Assembly: GCA_016721425.1 (NCBI GenBank)
Contig: JADKID010000038.1
Location: 868,001 to 932,000, forward strand
Length of the DNA stretch: 64,000 nt
From: Bryobacterales bacterium
Lineage (GTDB): Bacteria; Acidobacteriota; Terriglobia; Bryobacterales; Bryobacteraceae
Direction of reading: 5' to 3'
The notes under the pieces were generated by a model. The model searched no databases. It was not told where the DNA came from and was given only the letters and a program-made list of their open reading frames with translations. Below are positions 27,795 through 35,252 of this stretch, in pieces. A program made the translations under genes and the position numbers. Numbering within the stretch: position 1 is the first letter of the stretch; each line of letters begins with the position of its first letter.

Positions 27795-28151
27795 TCAGTT
27801 CAACTCCTCCGCAATCATCAGCCGCGTCATGTGCCGCCCTTCACCCTCAGCCCGCAGCCACTGCTCGCCGCCCTCCAATACACAGTTCGGGCACGTCCGC
27901 CCATCCACCGGATCCACAAACGCAAAGGGCTCCAGCGTGTCGAAATACCGCCGGGCGAATTCGTCTACCCTCGCTGCCTCCCCTTCGGCCAGCAACGTCA
28001 GGTTCACCACCCACCGCCGCCCCTGCCTCGTCGTTGCGTAGCGCTGCTCGCTCCCATCCAGGAACTTCAGCGTGCGAACACTCCGCCGCACAATCCGGCG
28101 AAACGAATATTGCGTCGTCACACCGCTATTCAGCCTCGGAAACTCCGGCAT
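27795..28151 (-). CDS. Distal-tail (DUF2460-like) protein, short paralogue
   Basis: A 118-aa protein starting PEFPRLNSGVTTQYSFRR and ending in FDTLEPFAFVDPVDGRTC plus a short tail. The FVDP block, the length and the operon position after the tape-measure-like gene fit a distal-tail or tail-completion protein. It is paralogous to the N-terminal part of the next gene product (27020-27793). It has no signal peptide or membrane helix, as expected for a virion protein. Confidence 0.68.
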   Translation of the reverse strand: MPEFPRLNSGVTTQYSFRRIVRRSVRTLKFLDGSEQRYATTRQGRRWVVNLTLLAEGEAARVDEFARRYFDTLEPFAFVDPVDGRTCPNCVLEGGEQWLRAEGEGRHMTRLMIAEELN

Positions 28152-28154
28152 CGC

Positions 28155-28745
28155 TCAGTACTCCCCCAGTACGTCGCGGAGCCCGTTGGATTCCAGCAAC
28201 GCCCGCTTTACCGCTTCCGCAATCTCCGGTGTATGGTCCAGGAAAGACTTCGAGTCCATCGCCTGCACCTGCACTACCACCTGCGCCCCGCCACTCGCGG
28301 CTGCCGTTGGCCGGTACTGGCCGCCCTCCTGCCGCTCCAACGCGCTGATCGTTGGATCGTTCGCGCCGTCAAAGCCGGCATCCAGCCGCAGGCTCTCCGG
28401 TCGCAGGTAGTTCACCACTGGCTGCTCCACTGCGCCAGAATCACTCCCTCCCGAAAACAACCCCGCAATCAGACCCGCAATTGGATTGATCCGCGAGACC
28501 CAATCTGTCCACGCCGGTTTTTCGGCTGTCCCGCTCGTTAGTCCCGCCAGTCCATTGACGATGCCCGCCAGCACGGGGCTGCTCGTCTGTGGCAACCCCG
28601 AGCCCGCCGCCGTCTTGGCATCCCCACCAGCCAGGGCCTGCGGCAAGAGGCCCTCTTGCCCGTCCTTGACATCAACGCCCGCGCCCGCCGCCGCCTCCAC
28701 CGCCTGGCGCAACAGGTCCAGCACACTACCGGTTTCTTGATTCAT
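28155..28745 (-). CDS. Very short tape-measure-like tail protein
   Basis: A 196-aa protein. The N-terminal half is Ala/Gly-rich and helical (VLDLLRQAVEAAAGAGVDV), with a hydrophobic patch in the middle (NPIAGLIAGLFSGG). The C terminus (VVVQVQAMDSKSFLDHTPEI, then a helix ending DVLGEY) is the ending seen on many tape-measure proteins. It lies between the chaperone-like genes and the distal-tail genes, exactly where a tape measure belongs. Tape length sets tail length, so the tail would be very short; the closest analogy is the roughly 220-residue tape measure of the Rhodobacter gene transfer agent (from general knowledge). Confidence 0.65.
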   Translation of the reverse strand: MNQETGSVLDLLRQAVEAAAGAGVDVKDGQEGLLPQALAGGDAKTAAGSGLPQTSSPVLAGIVNGLAGLTSGTAEKPAWTDWVSRINPIAGLIAGLFSGGSDSGAVEQPVVNYLRPESLRLDAGFDGANDPTISALERQEGGQYRPTAAASGGAQVVVQVQAMDSKSFLDHTPEIAEAVKRALLESNGLRDVLGEY

Positions 28746-29091
28746 TGCGTACCTTCTCCAGTTCCTCTTGCAGTAACGCCATCGCCTCCGCGTCCCTGGC
28801 TGTCCATTCGCTCATCGCCTGGCCGCCCAATACCCGATACCCGCCAAACATCTCCAGCCACGCCACGCTCGCCGCTGTTATCGCCGATCGCGGACACTCA
28901 TGGCTCACCACGTCGCCGCTGGCCCAGACGATCTTCCCCGTCTGAGCCCCGCCGCCCCCGCTCCATCCGCAAGCTCGCCGTTTGTCTAGCCCTTGCTGTC
29001 TACACGCCCCGCATCGCCACCCGGCTGGATTCGAAAGATGGAAGTGGAATGCGAGGATTAGTTTTTTCTTTCTGGTTCCGTCACGTGGCAC
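28726..29091 (-). CDS. Small Cys-containing virion-operon protein
   Basis: A 121-aa protein of unknown function. It overlaps both neighbours (34 nt with the gene upstream, 20 nt with the tape-measure-like gene), the arrangement of tail-assembly genes. CGAC...RRACGW could bind zinc, and the C-terminal helix (ITAASVAWLEMFGGYR, then MALLQEELEKVR) resembles small proteins that follow tail chaperones in siphophage operons. The start at 29091 is the only sensible ATG but the overlap is large, so the N terminus is uncertain. Confidence 0.55.
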   Translation of the reverse strand: MPRDGTRKKKLILAFHFHLSNPAGWRCGACRQQGLDKRRACGWSGGGGAQTGKIVWASGDVVSHECPRSAITAASVAWLEMFGGYRVLGGQAMSEWTARDAEAMALLQEELEKVRNESRNR

Positions 29092-29444
29092 CGGTCCCGG
29101 ATCGCCTTCGCAATCTCCCGGCTCAACGCCTCCGGGCCGCTCTCCACCAGTGTGCTCGCTGTCGCCTGCTCTCCATCAATCGCAAGGCCCTCAATGCGAG
29201 CCAGGCCGCAGCCCAGGTACGCCATGTCCACCTCAGCTGCCACCGTAGCCGCGCTCAGGCGGTCTTCCAGTCCCTCGCCGCCCTCCCGGTACTCCAGTTC
29301 CGCCAGCAGCCTTTGGATTCGGCGCGTGATCGCCGCTCGCAGTGCCAGCGAGATCTTGCGGATTGCGAATCGGACCCCGGGCATCACAGCCGATTCCACC
29401 CACTCGTGGCTCAAGTACCCCGCCGTCTCATCCGAATGCGACAT
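29058..29444 (-). CDS. Putative tail-assembly chaperone
   Basis: A 128-aa mostly helical acidic/basic protein (VRFAIRKISLALRAAITRRI; ECHV-type ending). The segment FAIRKISLALR is like the (F/L)xLRRxSFxRR block of short tail-chaperone proteins encoded between tail tube and tape measure. It overlaps the tail-tube gene by 17 nt upstream and the next gene downstream by 34 nt. No slippery sequence for a -1 frameshift was identified with confidence, but the overlap with the following gene is where one would be expected. Confidence 0.55.
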   Translation of the reverse strand: MSHSDETAGYLSHEWVESAVMPGVRFAIRKISLALRAAITRRIQRLLAELEYREGGEGLEDRLSAATVAAEVDMAYLGCGLARIEGLAIDGEQATASTLVESGPEALSREIAKAIRDRCHVTEPERKN

Positions 29445-30600
29445 AGATCTCGTCCTCCACTGTCCCCACCGCGATCGACCCCTGCAACCGCCACCTCAGC
29501 CTCGTCTCTTCATCCACGAATTCCGGTACGGCCGGGATCAGGTTCGGGATGTACAACCCGCACAACTGGCTCTCCTGCTCGCCCAGTTGCAGCATCACCG
29601 GCACCGGCGTCCGGCTCCGCGCCGCCTGGTACAACTCGTCGAACACCCCGCCGTCCTGGCTGTACAACTCCAGATCCACCAGCACCTCGCGGTCGCCGGG
29701 TACCACGCACCGCGGCAGTAGCGTGCCAAAATCGTTGCCCCGCAGCTCGATGTGATTCCTCACCGTCACCCGCGCCTGGCTCAGCGTGTACACCCTGCTC
29801 GGTGAGCCACCGATCCATGCCTGCCCCAGGTGCCCGGGCACCGGTTCCTCCATTAGGTCCTCCAGCACCGGTTCCTGCGGGAAATCCGTCAATCCGCCCA
29901 CCCCGGTCTCAAAGCTCGCACTGTCCAGCACGTCCGCCGCCTCGCCGCTGAACGACAGTTCGTGGAAATCCCCGCTCACTCGGAACTGCATCTCGTCCAC
30001 CACCGCGCCCCGCAGCAATCTCTGCACCGCCGCCGCCGGCGACCAGCAGTCATACAGGCTGACCCCCGGCACGCTCGCGGCCAAGCCGTAGGTCACCGCG
30101 CCGCCCGTCAACTCGCCAGCCGTCTGCCCCTGGGTCCACGGCGCATTGACCAGCACGCTTTGCGAGTCCGGAATCGCCATCACGAATCGGATCTCTCCGG
30201 CCAGCGCCACTGCGTCGCCAGCCTGAAGCCCGTGCCCCTGCCCAAACGTCACTTGCTCGCCTGAGATCGATGTCACCGCCATTCCGCTGTTCTGCACCCG
30301 CGGCGCCCCGCCCAGTCCGGCCTCCAACAGCGCGCCAAAGCGAGGAGCAGTGCTGCCCACTGCCCGCCCGTACAGATACGTCTTCAACTCGTACTTCGTC
30401 CGCGCCCGCAGCGCACCCGCAATTCCGCGGTACGTCCGCGTCCCGGTCTTGTCCCGGCGCTTCGGCCGCTCCTGTTCATGCTGGATCTTCAGCGATCTTC
30501 CTGTGAACCGGTCGGCCGCCGTAATCGGCGCCACCGTGCCGTAGCTGCTCTCCAGCGCCGCGTAGAATCGGTTCTGTTTCGTCGATATGTAACATGCCAT
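29428..30600 (-). CDS. Tail tube-like protein
   Basis: A 390-aa protein; ATG at 30600 chosen because GAGGA lies 11 nt upstream, while an in-frame GTG 9 nt earlier would have no room for it. N-terminal YISTKQNRFYAALESSYGTV and the later long beta stretches (LKIQHEQERPKRRDKTGTRT; ELSFSGEAADVLDS; VEDEIYVAFG) resemble tail-tube or major tail proteins, with a small Ig-like insert (~residues 108-180: ISGEQVTFGQGHGLQAGDAV). It is followed directly by chaperone-like and tape-measure-like genes, as in siphophages. It should form the stacked rings of the tail. Confidence 0.7.
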   Translation of the reverse strand: MACYISTKQNRFYAALESSYGTVAPITAADRFTGRSLKIQHEQERPKRRDKTGTRTYRGIAGALRARTKYELKTYLYGRAVGSTAPRFGALLEAGLGGAPRVQNSGMAVTSISGEQVTFGQGHGLQAGDAVALAGEIRFVMAIPDSQSVLVNAPWTQGQTAGELTGGAVTYGLAASVPGVSLYDCWSPAAAVQRLLRGAVVDEMQFRVSGDFHELSFSGEAADVLDSASFETGVGGLTDFPQEPVLEDLMEEPVPGHLGQAWIGGSPSRVYTLSQARVTVRNHIELRGNDFGTLLPRCVVPGDREVLVDLELYSQDGGVFDELYQAARSRTPVPVMLQLGEQESQLCGLYIPNLIPAVPEFVDEETRLRWRLQGSIAVGTVEDEIYVAFG

Positions 30601-30615
30601 CGCTCGCACCGTCCT

Positions 30616-31059
30616 CTAGGATCTGTTCAGAATCGCCCAGCAGGTGATCTTCGCCACTTGCTGATAGTTCAGCCCGCCCTTGCGGACCGCCTCAATCGTC
30701 ACTTCGTACTCACCGTCCAGATACATGCCATCGCCCGCGCAGCCCGCGCTCTGCTCCATCACGTCCCTCAGCGCATCCAGATAGACATGCAGAGCCTCCG
30801 TGATTCCCTCCAGCCGGTCCTGCGAGACCCGCACCTCTGTCACCAACCGCATCCGCCCGGAAAAGGGCCGGAACTTCTCCGTCCGCCTGTTCTCGATCTG
30901 GTCGCAATACACATGAATCACCGGGCTCTTCGCCTTAACCGATTTCTCGTGTATCTCCGACGGCACCCGCACAAACTCCACCTTCAGATCCGCCAGCGCC
31001 TCGCTCGCCTCCAGCAACGCCCGGAACCGGCCCACTCCGTCGATCGTTGAGTACGCCAT
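30616..31059 (-). CDS. Putative tail-terminator/minor virion protein
   Basis: A 147-aa mixed alpha/beta protein (RFRALLEASEALADLKVEFV; SPVIHVYCDQIENRRTEKF; LHVYLDALRDVMEQ; VTIEAVRKGGLNYQQ). Size, fold impression and position just before the tail-tube gene suit a tail terminator or head-tail joining protein. No motif proves this. It starts 3 nt after the end of the previous gene (31063). Confidence 0.5.
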   Translation of the reverse strand: MAYSTIDGVGRFRALLEASEALADLKVEFVRVPSEIHEKSVKAKSPVIHVYCDQIENRRTEKFRPFSGRMRLVTEVRVSQDRLEGITEALHVYLDALRDVMEQSAGCAGDGMYLDGEYEVTIEAVRKGGLNYQQVAKITCWAILNRS

Positions 31060-31062
31060 GGC

Positions 31063-31788
31063 TCACCCCCTCCAGTTCCGGGGCACTCGCCGCACCGTGC
31101 CGTCCGCAATCTGTCCACTCTCCGCTTCGCGGCCAGCCCACAGCCCCGCCGCCGGCATCACCCAGGTCGTCCCCGCAGCCATCGGTTCGGCGTTCTGCAG
31201 CGTGACCGCGTCCGGTGACGTCCCCGCGTACACGTTCCACCGCATCGTGCCCGGCACCACCACCGTCAAACCATGTGGCCCCACCGCCCCCAATGCCCTC
31301 ACCCGGCTAGGCGCGCTCTCCTGCCCGCTGTCATCCACGTGTGTCACCTGCAGCCAGTACGACCCCGCCGGCTGCTCGCCCGCCGTGATCTCCACTTCCA
31401 TCCCTGTCGGACGCCGCACTGGCCGGCTGATCACTTTCAGCCCCATCTCCAACACACGCACCCGCTGCTTCTCCGCCATGCTCACCCAGTGGCGCCACCT
31501 CTGTCCGTAGCGGTCGTTGAGCTGGCTGAAGAACGCATCCCGGTATACCGCTTCCAACGTCTTCCACACGTGCCAGCTCTTCATCGCCATGCTCACCGCC
31601 ACCTGCTCCAACGCCGCCCCGCCCTCCTGCGCCAGGAAGAACTCCACCTCTGCCTGCACCTCCTGCCAGGCCAGTTTCAGCTTCTCCTCCAGATCGATGC
31701 CCTCGCTCGCAGCCACATCCATTACGCTCGCGTCCTGCGCCTTCAAGTCCTCAATCCGGTTCAGATCTCCGTCTACAAGCAACGCCAT
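31063..31788 (-). CDS. Virion protein with helical N terminus and Ig-like C terminus
   Basis: A 241-aa protein. The first ~120 residues are helical (DLEEKLKLAWQEVQAEVEFF; VWKTLEAVYRDAFFSQLNDR), like head-completion or adaptor proteins. Residues ~130-225 form an Ig/fn3-like domain (SYWLQVTHVDDSGQESAPS; WNVYAGTSPDAVTLQ) that resembles a segment of the tail-tip protein (IRVYRGTSPQRL). It may be an adaptor carrying a surface-exposed decoration domain. The role is inferred from position between coat and tail genes. Confidence 0.5.
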   Translation of the reverse strand: MALLVDGDLNRIEDLKAQDASVMDVAASEGIDLEEKLKLAWQEVQAEVEFFLAQEGGAALEQVAVSMAMKSWHVWKTLEAVYRDAFFSQLNDRYGQRWRHWVSMAEKQRVRVLEMGLKVISRPVRRPTGMEVEITAGEQPAGSYWLQVTHVDDSGQESAPSRVRALGAVGPHGLTVVVPGTMRWNVYAGTSPDAVTLQNAEPMAAGTTWVMPAAGLWAGREAESGQIADGTVRRVPRNWRG

Positions 31789-31802
31789 GGTGAACCTCTT
31801 TC

Positions 31803-32114
31803 CTAGCCCTTCTTGCCGCGCTTGCCGGACTCCGCGCCGGTAACGACATGCACATGAATCCGCCGGTTGTACTCCTCTTCCGCCAGAGCCTCCCGCCTCA
31901 CCCGCTCATCGCTCTCAAACCCCGCCGCTTCAGCCTTCGTGGCCATCCGCGCCTTGCCCTCCACCACCAGTTGGCAAGCCACTCGTCGCGGCGCCTGCGT
32001 CAGCACCCCCGCTACGCCACCATCCGGAGTCGCCAGGCTCACGACGTAGACGTCATCTGCCGTAATCCCGCGCTCCATCTCCTGCAACTTCAGGTAGTAC
32101 CCTCTCAAATCCAT
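31803..32114 (-). CDS. Small hypothetical virion-operon protein
   Basis: A 103-aa charged protein (DLRGYYLKLQEMERGITAD; VVSLATPDGGVAGVL; a Lys/Gly-rich end KRGKKG). It is the first gene after the terminator that follows the coat gene. The family is not recognised; position suggests a head-completion or decoration component. The start at 32114 has AGGAGAAT a few bases before it on the minus strand. Confidence 0.5.
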   Translation of the reverse strand: MDLRGYYLKLQEMERGITADDVYVVSLATPDGGVAGVLTQAPRRVACQLVVEGKARMATKAEAAGFESDERVRREALAEEEYNRRIHVHVVTGAESGKRGKKG

Positions 32115-32134
32115 TGCGATTCTCCTTCCGTCCG

Positions 32135-32166
32135 AAAAAAATGGGACAGGCCTCTCAGCCTGTCCC
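32135..32166 (-). terminator. Intrinsic terminator after the coat-protein gene
   Basis: On the minus strand a 9-bp perfect stem (GGGACAGGC / GCCTGTCCC, loop of 6) is followed by A and seven T. It lies 86-117 nt past the coat-protein stop and just before the next gene. It would reduce read-through from the coat gene into the completion and tail genes, a common way to give coat protein its high relative output. Confidence 0.85.
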
Positions 32167-32213
32167 TTCCATCTGCACAGCCCTACGACAATCGCCGCCC
32201 GGCATCCAACACC

Positions 32214-32247
32214 GCCCGTTTCCGAGCCGCGACCGTCAGGGAGCGGT
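32214..32247. repeat. Dispersed GC-rich repeat, copy 1 (inside the virion operon)
   Basis: The core gagccgcgac-c-gtcagggagcggt (32224-32247) matches copy 2 at 43892-43915 at 23 of 24 positions, and both are preceded by gcccgtt. Here it sits between the coat stop codon (32252-32254, minus strand) and the terminator. It looks like a short host intergenic repeat; its function is unknown. Confidence 0.7.
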
Positions 32248-32251
32248 AGCC

Positions 32252-33163
32252 CTAGCTACGCACCTGCACGCCATGGCCATTCCGCAGAACGCCCACGCCG
32301 TACAGCATGTCCACCGTGAACTGCTGCGCCAGCGTGTTCGGCTGGTAGCTCATCGTGATGCGCATGCCCAGGTTGCCCAACTCGGCGTACTCGGCAATCG
32401 CGCCCGTCCCCTGCAACGGCCGCGGCAGCCGGCGGATCGCCAAACCCAGGGCGTTCTTCGCAAACGCCACGTTGTTCGTCGTCACCGGGGCCGAGCCAGT
32501 CTTCTTCACGAACTGCGAACGGAACACGTAGAAGTCCTTGATCCGTCCGATGCTGCCCTCGATCAGCGCGCTCAGGCCAGCGTCGCCCGCCGTCTGATAC
32601 TCGCTGAACCGCGAAATCTGACGCAGCTGGCCGTAGGCGTTGCCGTCCACAACCAAGTACTTCTGCTGAGCCTGCGGAACCTTCGCGTTGAACAGGGCCG
32701 TTTCAGCCGCGTCCACCGAGGCCTCCGTCAACGCCGATCCCCCCGTGCCCAGCGGCGTGTTCGCCGTGAACTGCGAGTACAGTGCCAGCAGGTCGCTCTC
32801 CACCTTCTCCGCCAGGGCGATCATCGCCGGCTGCATGTACAACCGCAGCAGATCCGGCACCGCAATCACCTTGGTCACGTCCGGAATCTGGAACGTCGCC
32901 TCGGCGTGCGTGTTCAGAATGATCTGCGCATTGGCCACGTCCGGGTTCTGCGTCTGCACCGATCCGCCTTCGGCGATGTTGTTTGCCACCATCGTCGGCG
33001 GGATCGGAACGTTCACCGTGTCGCCGGCCGTCGCCAGCGTCGGTTCGAAGTCTCGCGTCACCAGGTTACCCATCACCAGGTGGCCGCTCAGCGCCGGCAG
33101 CGCATCCACCGCCACCAGCTTCACAATGGCGTTCGCCAAATTGGCTGAAGTGATAATTGCCAT
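32252..33163 (-). CDS. Major capsid protein, P22-coat-like
   Basis: A 303-aa coat protein of the HK97 fold, most like the P22 gp5 group: ATTGDTVNVPIPP-like block (LATAGDTVNVPIPPTMV), VTKVIAVPDLLRLYMQPAMI, ALAEKVESDLLALYSQF, KYLVVDGNAYGQLRQISRF and the C-terminal GMRITMSYQPNTLAQQFTVD. It assembles on the scaffold encoded just upstream, and no prohead protease gene is present, as in P22-like systems. Followed by a host-type repeat and a strong terminator, consistent with separate high expression. Confidence 0.85.
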   Translation of the reverse strand: MAIITSANLANAIVKLVAVDALPALSGHLVMGNLVTRDFEPTLATAGDTVNVPIPPTMVANNIAEGGSVQTQNPDVANAQIILNTHAEATFQIPDVTKVIAVPDLLRLYMQPAMIALAEKVESDLLALYSQFTANTPLGTGGSALTEASVDAAETALFNAKVPQAQQKYLVVDGNAYGQLRQISRFSEYQTAGDAGLSALIEGSIGRIKDFYVFRSQFVKKTGSAPVTTNNVAFAKNALGLAIRRLPRPLQGTGAIAEYAELGNLGMRITMSYQPNTLAQQFTVDMLYGVGVLRNGHGVQVRS

Positions 33164-33226
33164 TCTTTTTTCCTCTCTTCTTCCGTCTTACTCTTCCACG
33201 CGCAACGCTCGCTCTGAGCCGCTGCG

Positions 33227-33820
33227 CTACTCGCCTCTCAGGCTCTGAATCGCCACCTGAGAGATGTGTTCACGGACGCGCTGCAGCTCCTCCGCGCTCA
33301 TCCCTGGCTTGATCTTGTCCAGGTCCACTGACGGACTCGATCCGCCACTCCGCTGCGGGCTCGATGCCCCGCTGCCGCCCGCAATCCTCGCTGGCAGAAA
33401 CTCCGGATTCTCCTGCACAAACGTCGAGAGATACTCCCGCACGCTCCGCTCTCCATCCGCCGTCTTCGCCACCAGCCCGCCGTCCGGCCTGCGCACAATC
33501 TCGTCCTTCACAATGCGAAAGGCCATGTCGACCTTCTGCACGCCCAGACGCTGCAACTCCGTCTTGATCTGCGCGCCGCGGTCGCTCTCTTCCGCCATCT
33601 GCCGGCTCCGCTTGTTCTCTTCCACCAACTCGTTCACCCGGCGCTCCAGCGTCTCTCGCCGCTGGCGCTCGTCCAGCAGCTCCGTCTTGTACGCCGGCTC
33701 GGTCTGTCGCCGCTCCCCGGTCACGTACTCATCGATCACTGTCCGGATGATCTCTTTCCACTTGTCCGCCGGCGATGCTTTGGGCACACCGGGTTCCTGG
33801 CCCTGTGACTGTTGATCCAT
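33227..33820 (-). CDS. Capsid scaffold-like protein
   Basis: A 197-aa hydrophilic protein rich in coiled coil (residues ~20-110: DERQRRETLERRVNELVEEN) with a flexible Ser/Gly-rich linker and a C-terminal helix (MSAEELQRVREHISQVAIQS). Sequence character and position between portal and coat genes are those of scaffolding proteins that direct procapsid assembly and then leave. There is no protease domain. Confidence 0.75.
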   Translation of the reverse strand: MDQQSQGQEPGVPKASPADKWKEIIRTVIDEYVTGERRQTEPAYKTELLDERQRRETLERRVNELVEENKRSRQMAEESDRGAQIKTELQRLGVQKVDMAFRIVKDEIVRRPDGGLVAKTADGERSVREYLSTFVQENPEFLPARIAGGSGASSPQRSGGSSPSVDLDKIKPGMSAEELQRVREHISQVAIQSLRGE

Positions 33821-33854
33821 GTCTGTCCTTTCTTTCTCGGTCGGCGCCGGCCCT

Positions 33855-35237
33855 CTACAGGCCGGCGTCGATTTCCTGCGCGATCCGGTCCTTCAATTCC
33901 TGACTCGCGTCGCACAGATACTTTGTGGCCAACTTCTTGTGGACCTGCGCCTGCAACGTCTTCGACGGAATCCCCATCGCCAGCAGCTTCTGCGCATCGT
34001 CCAACTCGCTGCCAAACTCGCCAATGTCAAACTCGTCCAGCCCGGAGACGTCCACCTGGATCTCGTCCTTCCGCGCCGCCGCCAGTACCTTCAGCAGCCG
34101 CTTCAGAACGTCCTTCACCCGGTCGCCAAAGCCGCGCAGCACCTCTTGCGTGATCAGGTAATCCCTCTGCTTGCTCAGCCCCGTTACCGCCTGCGTCTTC
34201 GAAAGCGATCCGCCAGCCTGGCTCATCAGGTAGCAAACCCGGTAGATCTCATCCTTCAGCCGGTCGATGTTCTGCATCGCAATTTCAAACACCCGGCCCT
34301 CCGGCTCCGTCCAGCCAAACCGGTCCTCTGGGTTGAGCTGCAGGTAGTAGCTCTCGCCCAGCATCGCCTTGAAGTCCTTGCCGGAGTAAATCACCGGCAT
34401 CGCGAATAGCCCCATCGTCATCGCCCAAGACAGCGCATTGCTCTTGTTAAAGTGCTCCAGTTGCAGCGACGCGGCCTTGTTCACCAGCCACATCCCGTCG
34501 CCCAGCGAGAACTCAAACACCGGCACCTGCCCCATCTCCGCCAGCGCATGAAGCCCTTCGTCGATCAGCTCCGGCGCCGATGCCTTGCTGTCCTGCTCCA
34601 CCTGCCGGTACACCGCAAACCGCTGCCGGTCATACCGCACCCACGTCCGTTCCTTCCTCTCCTCGCCGCCTTCAGGCCCCGCCGTTACCAGCCGCTCGCT
34701 CCGCAGCACCGCCCACTCAAACTCGCCGCGCGAATCGCGCTGCCAGTGAATCAGGCTCTGCGCCGGGTAATCACACAAATACCCCCGCGATACCCCCAGC
34801 AGCTCTTCCTCCGCTCGCGTCTCCAGCGCCTTCGAGCTCCGCGGAAAATCCACCACCACGTAACTCCGGCCCATCACCAGCGCCTCGATCACCTGCCGCC
34901 GGAAGAAATCGCTCAACGTCGAGCCCCGCAGATCGCAGTCCTCCGAAAACGTGTTGAAGAACCGCCGCGCCCCTTCGTCCGCGCCCTGATACGTCAATAT
35001 CGGTTCACGCCGGAACAACGTCGCCGCATACCAGTCCACAATCGAGCCCAGGTAGTTCTCATAGAACGCCTGGCCCACGCGCTCCCCATATACGTCTGGC
35101 GGCTCCTTCTGGCGCCGGATCAGATACTCCCCCGCGTTCGCCTGAAACTGCTCCCCCCCACAGTACAGATCCCTGTACTTGGGCCAGATCGCTTTCCACG
35201 CCTTGTACTCCGGATGCTCTCGGTTGATATCGAACAC
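33855..35237 (-). CDS. Portal protein (DUF4055-like)
   Basis: A 460-aa protein that should form the dodecameric ring through which DNA enters and leaves the head. It starts EHPEYKAWKAIWPKYRDL, the usual opening of DUF4055-type portals, with GERVGQAFYENYLGSIVDWY, VVDFPRSSKA, and the later helical crown/stem (ETRAEEELL; QNIDRLKDEIYRVCYLMSQ; SKTQAVTGLSKQRDYLIT). It lies between large terminase and scaffold as expected. Length is close to the usual 450-500. Confidence 0.85.
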   Translation of the reverse strand: MFDINREHPEYKAWKAIWPKYRDLYCGGEQFQANAGEYLIRRQKEPPDVYGERVGQAFYENYLGSIVDWYAATLFRREPILTYQGADEGARRFFNTFSEDCDLRGSTLSDFFRRQVIEALVMGRSYVVVDFPRSSKALETRAEEELLGVSRGYLCDYPAQSLIHWQRDSRGEFEWAVLRSERLVTAGPEGGEERKERTWVRYDRQRFAVYRQVEQDSKASAPELIDEGLHALAEMGQVPVFEFSLGDGMWLVNKAASLQLEHFNKSNALSWAMTMGLFAMPVIYSGKDFKAMLGESYYLQLNPEDRFGWTEPEGRVFEIAMQNIDRLKDEIYRVCYLMSQAGGSLSKTQAVTGLSKQRDYLITQEVLRGFGDRVKDVLKRLLKVLAAARKDEIQVDVSGLDEFDIGEFGSELDDAQKLLAMGIPSKTLQAQVHKKLATKYLCDASQELKDRIAQEIDAGL

Positions 35238-35252
35238 TGTGTTGTCGCTCCC

